DNA of 37,604 nucleotides. It comes from Variovorax sp. E3 (lineage in GTDB: Bacteria; Pseudomonadota; Gammaproteobacteria; Burkholderiales; Burkholderiaceae_C). Made by a program: the position numbers and the translations under genes. This document shows positions 21,326 to 28,798 of the stretch, in pieces; position 1 is the stretch's first letter; each line of letters opens with the position of its first letter. Under the pieces are notes generated by a model that worked only from the letters and a program-made list of their open reading frames with translations, had not been told where the DNA came from and did not search any database. The stretch is taken from NCBI RefSeq assembly GCF_016082275.1, contig NZ_MOWM01000066.1, positions 1-37,604 on the forward strand, in the 5' to 3' direction.

Positions 21326-21385
21326 ATTTAGAGTTTACCCTGAAATCGAGCCGTTTTTAACGGGCGACTCATGAAAACGAGTTGA

Positions 21386-21795
21386 TTACTTGCTGGGGAT
21401 CTGACCGGGCGGCGTGGCGGGGGCCGCGGGCGCCGATGCAGGGGCTGCAGGAGCCGCTGCGCCAGGGATTTCACCAGCCGCCGGAGCCGCGGGCGCGGCT
21501 GGCGCAGCGGGTGCGCCGACAGCAGCACGCTCGAGCAGCGAACCACCGCCCGCGGGACGCGCGTGGCTGAAGTAAGCCAGCAGCAGCGTGCATGCGAAGA
21601 ACACGGCGGCCAGCACGGCCGTGGTGCGCGACAGGAAGTTGGCACTGCCGCTGGCGCCGAACAGGCTGCCGGCGCTGCCGCTGCCGAAGGCCGCGCCCAT
21701 GTCGCGCCCTTGCCGTGCTGGATCAGGATCAGGCCGATCATTGCCAGGGCTGCCAGCATTTGCACGCCGACCAGAAGGTTGAGGACCACGTTCAT
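21386..21795 (-). CDS. secG: Preprotein translocase subunit SecG, with a 1-base deletion
   Basis: SecG is a small inner-membrane partner of SecYE that assists protein export. The start MNVVLNLLVGVQMLAALAMI at 21795 leads into the signature LILIQHGKGA. The frame then breaks near 21703: QHGKGA should be followed by DMGAAFGSGSAGSLFGASGS, which is in the next frame, so one base is missing (GCG nAC ATG). The second membrane helix (LAAVFFACTLLLAYF) and a long Ala/Pro-rich tail ending TPPGQIPSK follow to the stop at 21386. Restored length is about 136 residues; such tails are common in Burkholderiales SecG. Confidence 0.92.
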
Positions 21796-21834
21796 TCGTT
21801 CTTACTCCTAATTGATTGCCGCCGTTGCCCGCGT

Positions 21835-22598
21835 TCAGCGTGCAGCGGCAGAGATGATCTGCAAAAAGTCGGGCGCCTTGAGCGATGCGCCGCCGATGAG
21901 GCCGCCGTCGATGTCGGCCTGTGCAAGCAACTCCGCGGCATTCGCCGCGTTCATGCTGCCGCCATAAAGAATCTTGATGCCCGCGGCGTGCTCGCTCGCC
22001 GCGTGATGCAACTGCGCGCGCAGCACAGCATGCACCGCCTGCGCCCGCTCGGGCGAAGCGTCTTGCCCGTGCCGATGGCCCAGACAGGCTCGTAGGCCAC
22101 GACGATCTCGCTGATGCAATGGCCGTTCACGTGAATGACGGCCGCCAGCTGGCGCTTGACGACCTCTTCGGTCTGCCCTGCTTCGCGCTGTGCCAGCGTC
22201 TCGCCGACACAGACGATCGGCGTGATGCCGTTGGCCAACGCGGCAGCTGTCTTGGCAGCCACCGCTTCGTCGGTTTCGCCGTGGTACTGCCGACGCTCGG
22301 AGTGACCGACGATGGCATAGCGCACACCGAAGTCCTTCAGCATCGCCGCCGATTGCTCGCCGGTGAAAGCACCTTGCGGGTGCGCCGAAATGTCCTGCGC
22401 GCCCAGCGCCAGCGCGGGCGATGTCGCCAGCAGCGACTGCAGCTGCGCAAAGTACGGCGCGGGCGCGCACAGCGCCACGTCGCACGCGGCCGGGCTTGCG
22501 GCCAGGCCTTGCTGCAAGGCCTTCACCAGCGCCTCGTTGGCAGCCAGGCCGCCATTCATCTTCCAGTTGCCGGCGATCAGTTTCTTGTTCGTTGTCAT
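21835..22598 (-). CDS. tpiA: Triosephosphate isomerase, with a 1-base deletion
   Basis: TpiA interconverts dihydroxyacetone phosphate and glyceraldehyde 3-phosphate in glycolysis. The substrate residues N11 and K13 are in AGNWKMN, the catalytic histidine is in YAIVGHSERR and the catalytic glutamate in VAYEPVWAIGTGKT. Just after the flexible loop 6 the frame breaks (near 22059). GTGKT is followed in the other frame by ASPERAQAVHAVLR and the phosphate-binding KILYGGSMN. One missing G (ACG GCT) restores a normal enzyme of about 254 residues ending at 21835. It is placed between the quinone oxidoreductase (13 bases upstream) and secG, a usual order in this family. Confidence 0.94.
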
Positions 22599-22611
22599 CG
22601 CGTTCTTCTCG

Positions 22612-23610
22612 TCACCATGCCAGCACGATCTTGCCGATGTGCTGGTTCGATTCCATCAGCGTGTGAGCCTGGGCCGCGCCGCTGGGTTCACCCGCTGCCG
22701 CAAAAGTGCTGTGGATCACGGGCTTGATCGCGCCGCTCTCGAGCAGCGGCCACACCTTCTCGCGCAGCGCCTTGGCAATGGCACCCTTGAACACCACCGG
22801 CCGCGGACGCAGCGTCGAGCCGGTGATCGTGAGCCGCCTGCGCAGCACGAGGCCCGCGTTGATCTGGCTCTTCACCCCGCCCTGCACCGCAATGATCACG
22901 AGCCGGCCGTCTTCGGCCAGGCACTCGATCTCGCGCGCCACGTAGTCGCCGGCGACCATGTCGAGCACCACGTCCACGCCCTTGCCACCGGTGAGCTTCT
23001 TCGCCTCTTCGACGAAATCGCTCGTGCGGTAGTTGATGGCGTGGTCGGCGCCGAGCTTCAGGCAGGCTTCGCACTTGTCGTCGCTGCCGGCCGTGACGAT
23101 CACCGTGGCACCGAGCGCCTTGGCGATCTGGATCGCCGTCACGCCGATGCCGCTCGAGCCGCCCTGAATGAGCAGCGTCTCGCCCTTTTGCAGGCGGCCG
23201 CGCTCGAACACGTTGCTCCAGACGGTGAAGAAGGTCTCGGGCAGCGAAGCCGCCTCGATGTCGCTCCACCCCTTGGGCACGGGCAGGCATTGCGCCACGG
23301 GCGCCACGCACAGCTGTGCGTAGCCGCCACCGGCGATCAGCGCGCAAACGCGATCGCCGACCTTGAAGCCCGCCTCGGCCAGCGCCGCGGCATCGCCCGA
23401 CACGATCTCGCCGGCCACTTCGAGGCCCGGCAGATCGGATGCGCCGGGCGGCACCGGATAGTTGCCCATCCGCTGCAGCACGTCCGGACGATTGACGCCA
23501 CTCGCCGCGACGCGAATCAGCAGCTCGCCCGCGCCGGCCACCGGATCGGGACGCTGCGCCACGCGCAGCACCTCGGGGGCGCCGAACGAAGTGATTTCAA
23601 TGGCTTTCAT
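22612..23610 (-). CDS. NAD(P)H-quinone oxidoreductase, zinc-independent MDR family
   Basis: This 332-residue medium-chain dehydrogenase/reductase is of the PIG3/QOR type, expected to reduce quinones with NADPH. It starts MKAIEITSFGAPEVLRVAQR, has the GNYPVPPGASDLPGLEVAGE substrate-domain motif, and has a nucleotide-binding loop LIQGGSSGIGVTAIQIAKAL. No catalytic zinc cysteine/histidine set is apparent. It is the first gene after the pnp terminator and is followed by tpiA after 13 bases. The real substrate is unknown. Confidence 0.88.
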   Translation of the reverse strand: MKAIEITSFGAPEVLRVAQRPDPVAGAGELLIRVAASGVNRPDVLQRMGNYPVPPGASDLPGLEVAGEIVSGDAAALAEAGFKVGDRVCALIAGGGYAQLCVAPVAQCLPVPKGWSDIEAASLPETFFTVWSNVFERGRLQKGETLLIQGGSSGIGVTAIQIAKALGATVIVTAGSDDKCEACLKLGADHAINYRTSDFVEEAKKLTGGKGVDVVLDMVAGDYVAREIECLAEDGRLVIIAVQGGVKSQINAGLVLRRRLTITGSTLRPRPVVFKGAIAKALREKVWPLLESGAIKPVIHSTFAAAGEPSGAAQAHTLMESNQHIGKIVLAW

Positions 23611-23655
23611 GGTCTTTCGGCCTCCACGCCCGCAGATGGGGCGAAGCTTGATGTT

Positions 23656-23691
23656 CAAAAGATAGCAGCGGCGGCCATGAGCCGCCGCTGC
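23656..23691 (-). terminator. Intrinsic terminator of pnp
   Basis: On the minus strand GCAGCGGCGGC-TCATG-GCCGCCGCTGC forms a perfect 11-bp stem with a 5-base loop, starting 8 bases after the pnp stop, followed by TATCTTTTG. The strong stem and T-rich tail support factor-independent termination before the quinone oxidoreductase gene. Confidence 0.82.
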
Positions 23692-23698
23692 GCCCTTC

Positions 23699-26023
23699 TT
23701 ACTCCTGAGGCTCGCGCGGGGCTTGCTGTTGCTGCTCGCCGGCCGGGGCCTGCGATTGCTCGTTGCGCGGCTGTTGCTGCTGGTCGTTGTAGCGCGGTGC
23801 GCGCTCGCCACGATCACCACCACGGTCGCCGCCGCGGTCGCCACGGTCCGAACGCTCACGGCGGTCGCCACGGTCACCGCGATCGCCGCGGTCTTCACGC
23901 GGCGGGCGCTCGCTGTATTCCATGCCGGCCGGACGCTCGGTCAGGGCCTTCATGGACAGCTTGACGCGGCCCTTTTCGTCGGTTTCCAGGACCTTGACCT
24001 TCACGATCTGGCCTTCGCTCAGATAGTCGGTCACCTTCTCGACGCGTTCGTGCGCGATCTGGCTGATGTGCAGCAGGCCGTCCTTGCCGGGCAGCAGGTT
24101 GATGAGCGCGCCGAAGTCCAGGATCTTGGTGACCGGACCTTCGTAGACCTTGCCGATTTCGACTTCGGCGGTGATCTGCTCGATGCGCTTCTTGGCCAGC
24201 TCGGCCTTTTCCGGATCGGTCGAGGCGATGGTGATGGTGCCGTCTTCGTCGATGTTGATCGTTGTGCCGGTTTCTTCCTGCAGGCCGCGGATGACCGAGC
24301 CGCCCTTGCCGATCACGTCGCGGATCTTCTCGGGGTTGATCTTCAGCGTGGTCAGGCGCGGTGCGAAGCTGGAGACTTCGGCCTTGGCCTCGCCCATGGC
24401 TTCCTGCATCTTGCCCAGGATGTGCATGCGCGCTTCCTTGGCTTGCGCCAGTGCGACCTGCATGATTTCCTTGGTGATGCCCTGGATCTTGATATCCATC
24501 TGCAGCGCGGTGATGCCGTTGGTGGTGCCGGCAACCTTGAAGTCCATGTCGCCCAGGTGATCTTCGTCGCCCAGGATGTCGGTCAGCACCGCGAAGCGGT
24601 TGTCTTCCTTGATCAGGCCCATGGCGATACCGGCCACGTGCGCCTTCATGGGCACGCCGGCGTCCATCATCGACAGGCAGCCGCCGCACACCGATGCCAT
24701 CGACGACGAGCCGTTCGACTCGGTGATTTCCGAGACCACGCGAACCGTGTACGGGAACTCTTCCTTGGTCGGCAGCACGGCGACGAGCGCGCGCTTGGCC
24801 AGGCGGCCGTGGCCGATTTCGCGGCGCTTGGTCGAGCCCATGCGGCCCACTTCACCGGTGGCGAAGGGAGGCATGTTGTAGTGGAACAGGAAGCGGTCTT
24901 CGTACTCGCCGGCCAGCGCGTCGATGCGCTGTGCGTCGCGTTCGGTGCCCAGCGTGGTGATGACCAGCGCCTGCGTTTCGCCGCGCGTGAACAGGGCCGA
25001 ACCGTGGGTGCGGGGCAGCACCGAGTTGCGGATTTCGATGGGGCGCACGGTGCGCGTGTCGCGGCCGTCGATGCGGGGTTCGCCCGACAGGATCTGGCTG
25101 CGAACGATCTTCGATTCGATCGAGAACAGCAGGTCGTTGACCTTGCCGGCGTCGAAGGGCTCGCCGCTTTCCTTGAGCGTGCTCATGACGCTGGCGTTGG
25201 CTTCGCGCAGGGCTTGCGTGCGGGCTTGCTTGCTGCGGATCTGGTAGACGGCGCGCAGCTTTTCTTCGGCCAGGCCCTTGACCTTGGCGACGAAGGCTTC
25301 GTCTTCGGCCGGCGCTTGCCAGTCCCACACCGGCTTGCCGGCGTCGCGCACGAGGTCATGGATCGCGTTGATGGCGATGCCGGCCTGTTCGTGGCCGAAC
25401 ACCACGCCGCCGAGCATGATTTCTTCGCTCAGTTGCTGGGCTTCGGACTCGACCATCAGCACGGCGGCTTGGGTGCCGGCGACGACGAGGTCCATCTGCG
25501 AATCCTTGCGGGCCGTCTGGCCCGGATTCAGCACGTACTGGCCGTTGATGTAGCCCACGCGCGCAGCGCCGATCGGGCCGCTGAACGGGATGCCGGAGAT
25601 GGCCAACGCGGCGCTCACGCCGATCATGGCGGCGATGTCGGCGTCGACTTCAGGGTTGAGCGACACGGTGTGGATGACCACGTGCACTTCGTTCAGGAAG
25701 CCTTCGGGGAACAGCGGGCGGATCGGGCGGTCGATCAGGCGGCTGGTCAGCGTTTCGTGTTCGCTGGGCTTGGCTTCGCGCTTGAAGAAGCTGCCGGGGA
25801 TCTTGCCCGCGGCGTAGGTCTTCTCGATGTAGTCGACGGTCAGCGGGAAAAAGTCTTGACCGGGCTTGGCCGACTTGGAGGCGACCACGGTCGCCAGGAT
25901 CACGGTGCCGTCGATGTCGACCAGCACGGCGCCATTGGCCTGACGGGCGACTTCACCCGTTTCCATGACGACGGTCTTGTCGCCCCATTGGAAGGACTTG
26001 GTGACTTTGTTGAAGAGGCTCAT
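23699..26023 (-). CDS. pnp: Polyribonucleotide nucleotidyltransferase (PNPase)
   Basis: PNPase degrades RNA from the 3' end with phosphate and can also add tails. The 774-residue protein starts MSLFNKVTKSFQWGDKTVVM at 26023 after an AGGAG ribosome site; the in-frame opening to 26122 lies in the leader and is rejected. Two RNase PH domains (the second with GSSSMASVCGGCLSMMDAGV), a helical linker, a KH domain (INPEKIRDVIGKGGSVIRGL) and an S1 domain (GKVYEGPVTKILDFGALINL) are in the normal order. After S1 there is a tail of about 65 residues made of RGD/RGGD repeats and then Gln/Pro-rich sequence. That tail is absent from E. coli PNPase and is predicted to be disordered and RNA- or partner-binding. 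Confidence 0.96.
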   Translation of the reverse strand: MSLFNKVTKSFQWGDKTVVMETGEVARQANGAVLVDIDGTVILATVVASKSAKPGQDFFPLTVDYIEKTYAAGKIPGSFFKREAKPSEHETLTSRLIDRPIRPLFPEGFLNEVHVVIHTVSLNPEVDADIAAMIGVSAALAISGIPFSGPIGAARVGYINGQYVLNPGQTARKDSQMDLVVAGTQAAVLMVESEAQQLSEEIMLGGVVFGHEQAGIAINAIHDLVRDAGKPVWDWQAPAEDEAFVAKVKGLAEEKLRAVYQIRSKQARTQALREANASVMSTLKESGEPFDAGKVNDLLFSIESKIVRSQILSGEPRIDGRDTRTVRPIEIRNSVLPRTHGSALFTRGETQALVITTLGTERDAQRIDALAGEYEDRFLFHYNMPPFATGEVGRMGSTKRREIGHGRLAKRALVAVLPTKEEFPYTVRVVSEITESNGSSSMASVCGGCLSMMDAGVPMKAHVAGIAMGLIKEDNRFAVLTDILGDEDHLGDMDFKVAGTTNGITALQMDIKIQGITKEIMQVALAQAKEARMHILGKMQEAMGEAKAEVSSFAPRLTTLKINPEKIRDVIGKGGSVIRGLQEETGTTINIDEDGTITIASTDPEKAELAKKRIEQITAEVEIGKVYEGPVTKILDFGALINLLPGKDGLLHISQIAHERVEKVTDYLSEGQIVKVKVLETDEKGRVKLSMKALTERPAGMEYSERPPREDRGDRGDRGDRRERSDRGDRGGDRGGDRGERAPRYNDQQQQPRNEQSQAPAGEQQQQAPREPQE

Positions 26024-26092
26024 TTTTGCTCCTGTTTTAATAGCAGACCACACAGAATCTGCAAGGGGCGGAGGCTTCTCAGAACACGATGC

Positions 26093-26142
26093 CATTCCAG
26101 CGAAGCTCGGGGCGAACTTCATTGGAATGACACAGCTTCGCT
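26093..26142 (-). repeat. Interleaved inverted repeats in the pnp leader
   Basis: Two perfect inverted repeats overlap in the 205-base rpsO-pnp gap. One is CATTCCA (26093-26099) with TGGAATG (26123-26129). The other is AGCGAAGCT (26099-26107) with AGCTTCGCT (26134-26142). They share base 26099 and their arms alternate, so the RNA can form one or the other, or a pseudoknot. PNPase and RNase III control pnp leaders in other bacteria, so a regulatory role is plausible but unproven. Confidence 0.5.
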
Positions 26143-26175
26143 CTGTTTGGGCACTCCGAAAGTGGATCGCGAAGT

Positions 26176-26215
26176 AAAAAACGCCTGAGCTAGCGGACTA
26201 ACCCAGGCGTTTTTT
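26176..26215 (-). terminator. Intrinsic terminator after rpsO
   Basis: AAAAAACGCCTG and CAGGCGTTTTTT pair around a 16-base loop, followed on the minus strand by T6. The A-run on the other side makes it symmetrical and possibly bidirectional. It starts 14 bases after the rpsO stop, so pnp expression needs readthrough or its own promoter. Confidence 0.85.
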
Positions 26216-26228
26216 CATGCGATTCGGT

Positions 26229-26495
26229 TTACTTGCGCAGACCCAGCTTGGCGATCAGCGCGGTGTAACGTTCGGCATCCTTGGACTTCAGGTAGTCGAG
26301 GAGCTTGCGGCGGCGGCTCACCATGCGCAGCAGGCCGCGACGGCCGTGGTGGTCCTTGGCGTGCGTCTTGAAGTGGGGGGTGAGCTCGTTGATACGGGCG
26401 GTCAGCAGTGCGACTTGCACTTCGGGGCTGCCAGTGTCGTTGGCGGCGCGGGCGTTGTCCTTGACGACTTCGGCCTTGATGGAGGCTGCGATCAT
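26229..26495 (-). CDS. rpsO: 30S ribosomal protein S15
   Basis: S15 binds 16S rRNA early in 30S assembly. The 88-residue frame begins MIAASIKAEVVKDNARAAND and contains the family signature LTARINELTPHFKTHAKDHH followed by GRRGLLRMVSRRRKLLDYLK. A clear AAGGA lies 7 bases before the ATG at 26495. The rpsO-pnp order is widely conserved. The start is fixed by the family's normal N-terminus; the frame continues open far upstream only because of GC bias. Confidence 0.97.
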   Translation of the reverse strand: MIAASIKAEVVKDNARAANDTGSPEVQVALLTARINELTPHFKTHAKDHHGRRGLLRMVSRRRKLLDYLKSKDAERYTALIAKLGLRK

Positions 26496-26528
26496 TTGAT
26501 TTCCTTGTGTTCCGGGATGTTTGACTTG

Positions 26529-26555
26529 CGGTGAGCACTGGAACTGCCCCCACCG
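26529..26555 (-). promoter_or_regulatory. Hairpin in the rpsO leader, possible S15 autoregulation site
   Basis: In the roughly 80-base leader, CGGTG (26555-26551) pairs with CACCG (26533-26529), with an inner GCA/TGC stem. A GCC-GCAA-GGC tetraloop lies just upstream. S15 represses its own mRNA through diverse leader structures in several bacteria; this one is a candidate by position and structure only. Confidence 0.35.
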
Positions 26556-26583
26556 TGCGCCTTGCGGCATGCAAAGCCTCGGG

Positions 26584-26589
26584 ATTATA
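26584..26589 (-). promoter_or_regulatory. -10 box of the rpsO promoter inside the end of the DMT exporter gene
   Basis: A perfect TATAAT (26589-26584) lies upstream of rpsO and includes the TAA stop codon of the preceding gene. Predicted transcription start is about 26577, giving a leader near 80 bases. No good -35 hexamer was seen 16-18 bases upstream. Confidence 0.55.
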
Positions 26590-27520
26590 GCTCGGCGACT
26601 TTCAGCGGGCTTTCGCTCCCCCTGGAAGCCCTTCCGTCGAGGGAGGCCAGCCCCATCGCGCCCAGCACGCATGCGGCGCCGACGACCTGCGCCAGGCTGA
26701 TGCTTTCGCCCAGCCAGAGTGCCGCAAGTACCAGCGCCGACACCGGCAGGACGGCCGTGAACAGCGCCGCCTCGGCCCCGCGCAGCCGCGCCGAGCCGGC
26801 AAACCACAGAACGAAGCCCAGCACCGTCGGCACCAGCGCGTAGTAGGCGACGCCGGCCAGCGCCTCCACCGGCACGGGGCGCTCCCAGGCCCGCTCGAAC
26901 AGCGCCGGCACCAGCGACAGCAGCAGCCCGAAGGCCGTCATGAGCGTCGACAGCGCCAGCGGGCGCACCGGCACGCGCAACCGCTTGTTGAGCAGGATGA
27001 ACATCGCCTCGCAGACGACCGCGCCAAGCACCAGCAGGTTGCCCAGCATCGCCGCGGGGGATTTCGAGTCGCTCGCCGAAACCGCCCCCGATCCGGGCCA
27101 ACTGATCGCCAGCACACCCGCCGTCGCCAGCACGATGCTGCCCACCAGGTAGCGCCCCGGCCGCTCGCGCAGCGCGATCACGGCCACCAGCGCCGCCACC
27201 GCCGGCAAGGTGCCTGCCACGACGCCCGCGCTGGCGGCCGGCGCCCAGCGCACGCCCATGATCAGCAGCACGGTGTAGCCCACGCTGCCCAGCCCCGCCT
27301 GGCACAGCAGCAACGCCAGGTCGCGCCGGTCGGGCCGCGGCCACGGCGTGCGGGTCAGCCGCAGCAGCACCAGGAACACCGGCAGCGCCATCGCGAACCG
27401 CAGCGCGGTGGCCGTGAACGGCGGCAACCCGCCCGCGATGACCTTGCTCGCCACCACCGTGCTGCCCACCGTGACCATCGCCAGCGCGCACAGCGCCATG
27501 CCCTTCAACCGTTCCGACAT
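26585..27520 (-). CDS. DMT-superfamily (EamA) transporter
   Basis: This 311-residue inner-membrane protein has ten predicted helices in two EamA repeats, as in amino-acid or metabolite exporters of the RhaT/EamA family. Typical segments are TVGSTVVASKVIAGGLPPFT at the N-terminus and AALWLGESISLAQVVGAACV near the end. The start MSERLKGMALCALAMV at 27520 has AAAGG 8 bases upstream. The substrate cannot be told from sequence. It ends within the rpsO promoter and is separated by 78 bases from the aminotransferase. Confidence 0.87.
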   Translation of the reverse strand: MSERLKGMALCALAMVTVGSTVVASKVIAGGLPPFTATALRFAMALPVFLVLLRLTRTPWPRPDRRDLALLLCQAGLGSVGYTVLLIMGVRWAPAASAGVVAGTLPAVAALVAVIALRERPGRYLVGSIVLATAGVLAISWPGSGAVSASDSKSPAAMLGNLLVLGAVVCEAMFILLNKRLRVPVRPLALSTLMTAFGLLLSLVPALFERAWERPVPVEALAGVAYYALVPTVLGFVLWFAGSARLRGAEAALFTAVLPVSALVLAALWLGESISLAQVVGAACVLGAMGLASLDGRASRGSESPLKVAEL

Positions 27521-27598
27521 GCCAGACCTTTCGTTTCACAGAAAAGTCCGAGCTTCGCGGCCCGCCCGCGCCGCGTATTGAACGAAATTGCAGCCGGC

Positions 27599-28774
27599 TC
27601 AGCCCTTTCGGGACTGCGGCTGCTCCGCCAGCCAGTGGCGCAGGCGCTCCACGCCCTTCACCAGCCGCTGCGGGTCCTTGGAGGCGAAGCACCAGCGCAG
27701 CCAGCCTTGCGCCTCGGGCGCAAAGGCGTTGCCCGGCGCGAGCCCCAGGCCCGCCTCGGCCACCAGCCGCTTGGCCACGTCGAGCGAATCGCTGAAGCCT
27801 TCGAGCCGGAAGAAGGCGTACATGCCGCCCTTGGCCGGCGCCACCTGCACGCCCGGCACGTCCGCCAGCAGCGGCACCAGCGTGTCGCGGCACAGCTTCA
27901 GGTGCGCCACCACGCGCGGCGTGATCTCGGCCGTGTGCGCGATGGCCGTGATGGCCGCGCGCTGCGTGAACACGCTCGCGCACGAGGTGTTGAACTCGAT
28001 CAGCTTGCCGATGCCGTCCACCATCGACGGCGGCAGCACCAGCCAGCCGAGGCGCCAGCCCGTCATGAGGAAGCTCTTCGAAAAACTGTGCGTCACGACC
28101 AGGCGGTCGTCGGGCGTCGAGATGTCGAGAAAGCTCGGCGCGCAGGCGTTGGGCGTGGGCTCGAAGTACAGCCGCTCGTACACCTCGTCGGCCAGGATCC
28201 AGGTGCCGGTCTGGCGGCAGTGGTCGAGCACGGCCTGCTGCTCGTCGCGCGTCATGGTCCAGCCCGTCGGGTTGTTGGGTGCGTTGACGATCAGCAGTTT
28301 GGTCTTCGAGGTGACCGCGGCGCGCAGCGCGGGCAGGTCGAGCGTCCATTGCCCGTTCACCGGCACCAGCGGCAGCGTGTGCACGCGCGCGCCCATGATC
28401 GCGGGCTGCGCCGTGAGGTTGGGCCACACCGGCGTGACGGCCACCACTTCGTCGCCCGCATCGACCAGCGCCTGCACCGCCAGCATCAGCGCGCTCACGC
28501 CGCCCGAGGTGACGGCGATGCGCGAGGCGTCGACCTTCGGATGCAGCCCGCTGGTGTAGCGCGCGATGGCCTCGCGCAGCTCGGGCAGGCCGAGGTTGTG
28601 CGAGTAGAAGGTTTCGCCGCGCTGCAGCGATTCGATGGCTGACTGGCGGATCACCTCGGGCGTCACCTCGTCGCTCTCGCCGAACCAGAAGGCCAGCACG
28701 TCGTCGCGGCCCATGCCGGCATTGGCGACTTCGCGGATCTTCGATGCTTCGAGGTTGTGGATGGCTTCACGCAT
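27599..28774 (-). CDS. PLP-dependent aminotransferase, class I/II
   Basis: This fold-type I aminotransferase of 391 residues resembles aspartate/aromatic aminotransferases of subgroup I-gamma. The substrate-pocket sequence YSHNLGLPELREAIARY, the PLP-contact motif NAPNNPTGW, the aspartate in WILADEVYERLYF and the Schiff-base lysine in THSFSKSFLMTGWRLGW are all present. Its amino-donor specificity is unknown. It is 24 bases downstream of an amino-acid-type binding protein gene and is probably in the same operon, which hints at use of an imported amino acid or related compound. Confidence 0.9.
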   Translation of the reverse strand: MREAIHNLEASKIREVANAGMGRDDVLAFWFGESDEVTPEVIRQSAIESLQRGETFYSHNLGLPELREAIARYTSGLHPKVDASRIAVTSGGVSALMLAVQALVDAGDEVVAVTPVWPNLTAQPAIMGARVHTLPLVPVNGQWTLDLPALRAAVTSKTKLLIVNAPNNPTGWTMTRDEQQAVLDHCRQTGTWILADEVYERLYFEPTPNACAPSFLDISTPDDRLVVTHSFSKSFLMTGWRLGWLVLPPSMVDGIGKLIEFNTSCASVFTQRAAITAIAHTAEITPRVVAHLKLCRDTLVPLLADVPGVQVAPAKGGMYAFFRLEGFSDSLDVAKRLVAEAGLGLAPGNAFAPEAQGWLRWCFASKDPQRLVKGVERLRHWLAEQPQSRKG

Positions 28775-28798
28775 GTCTGGTTGTCCTGTTCTTCATGA

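Noticed and set aside
23705..23910. Tandem-repeat DNA as a CRISPR or mobile repeat
   Set aside because: The repeats are short, in frame and encode the RGD-rich tail of PNPase; there are no spacers or regular unit length.
23723..26188. 821-codon plus-strand open frame opposite pnp
   Set aside because: It shows no recognisable domain, mirrors the codon pattern of pnp and spans its leader and terminator region.
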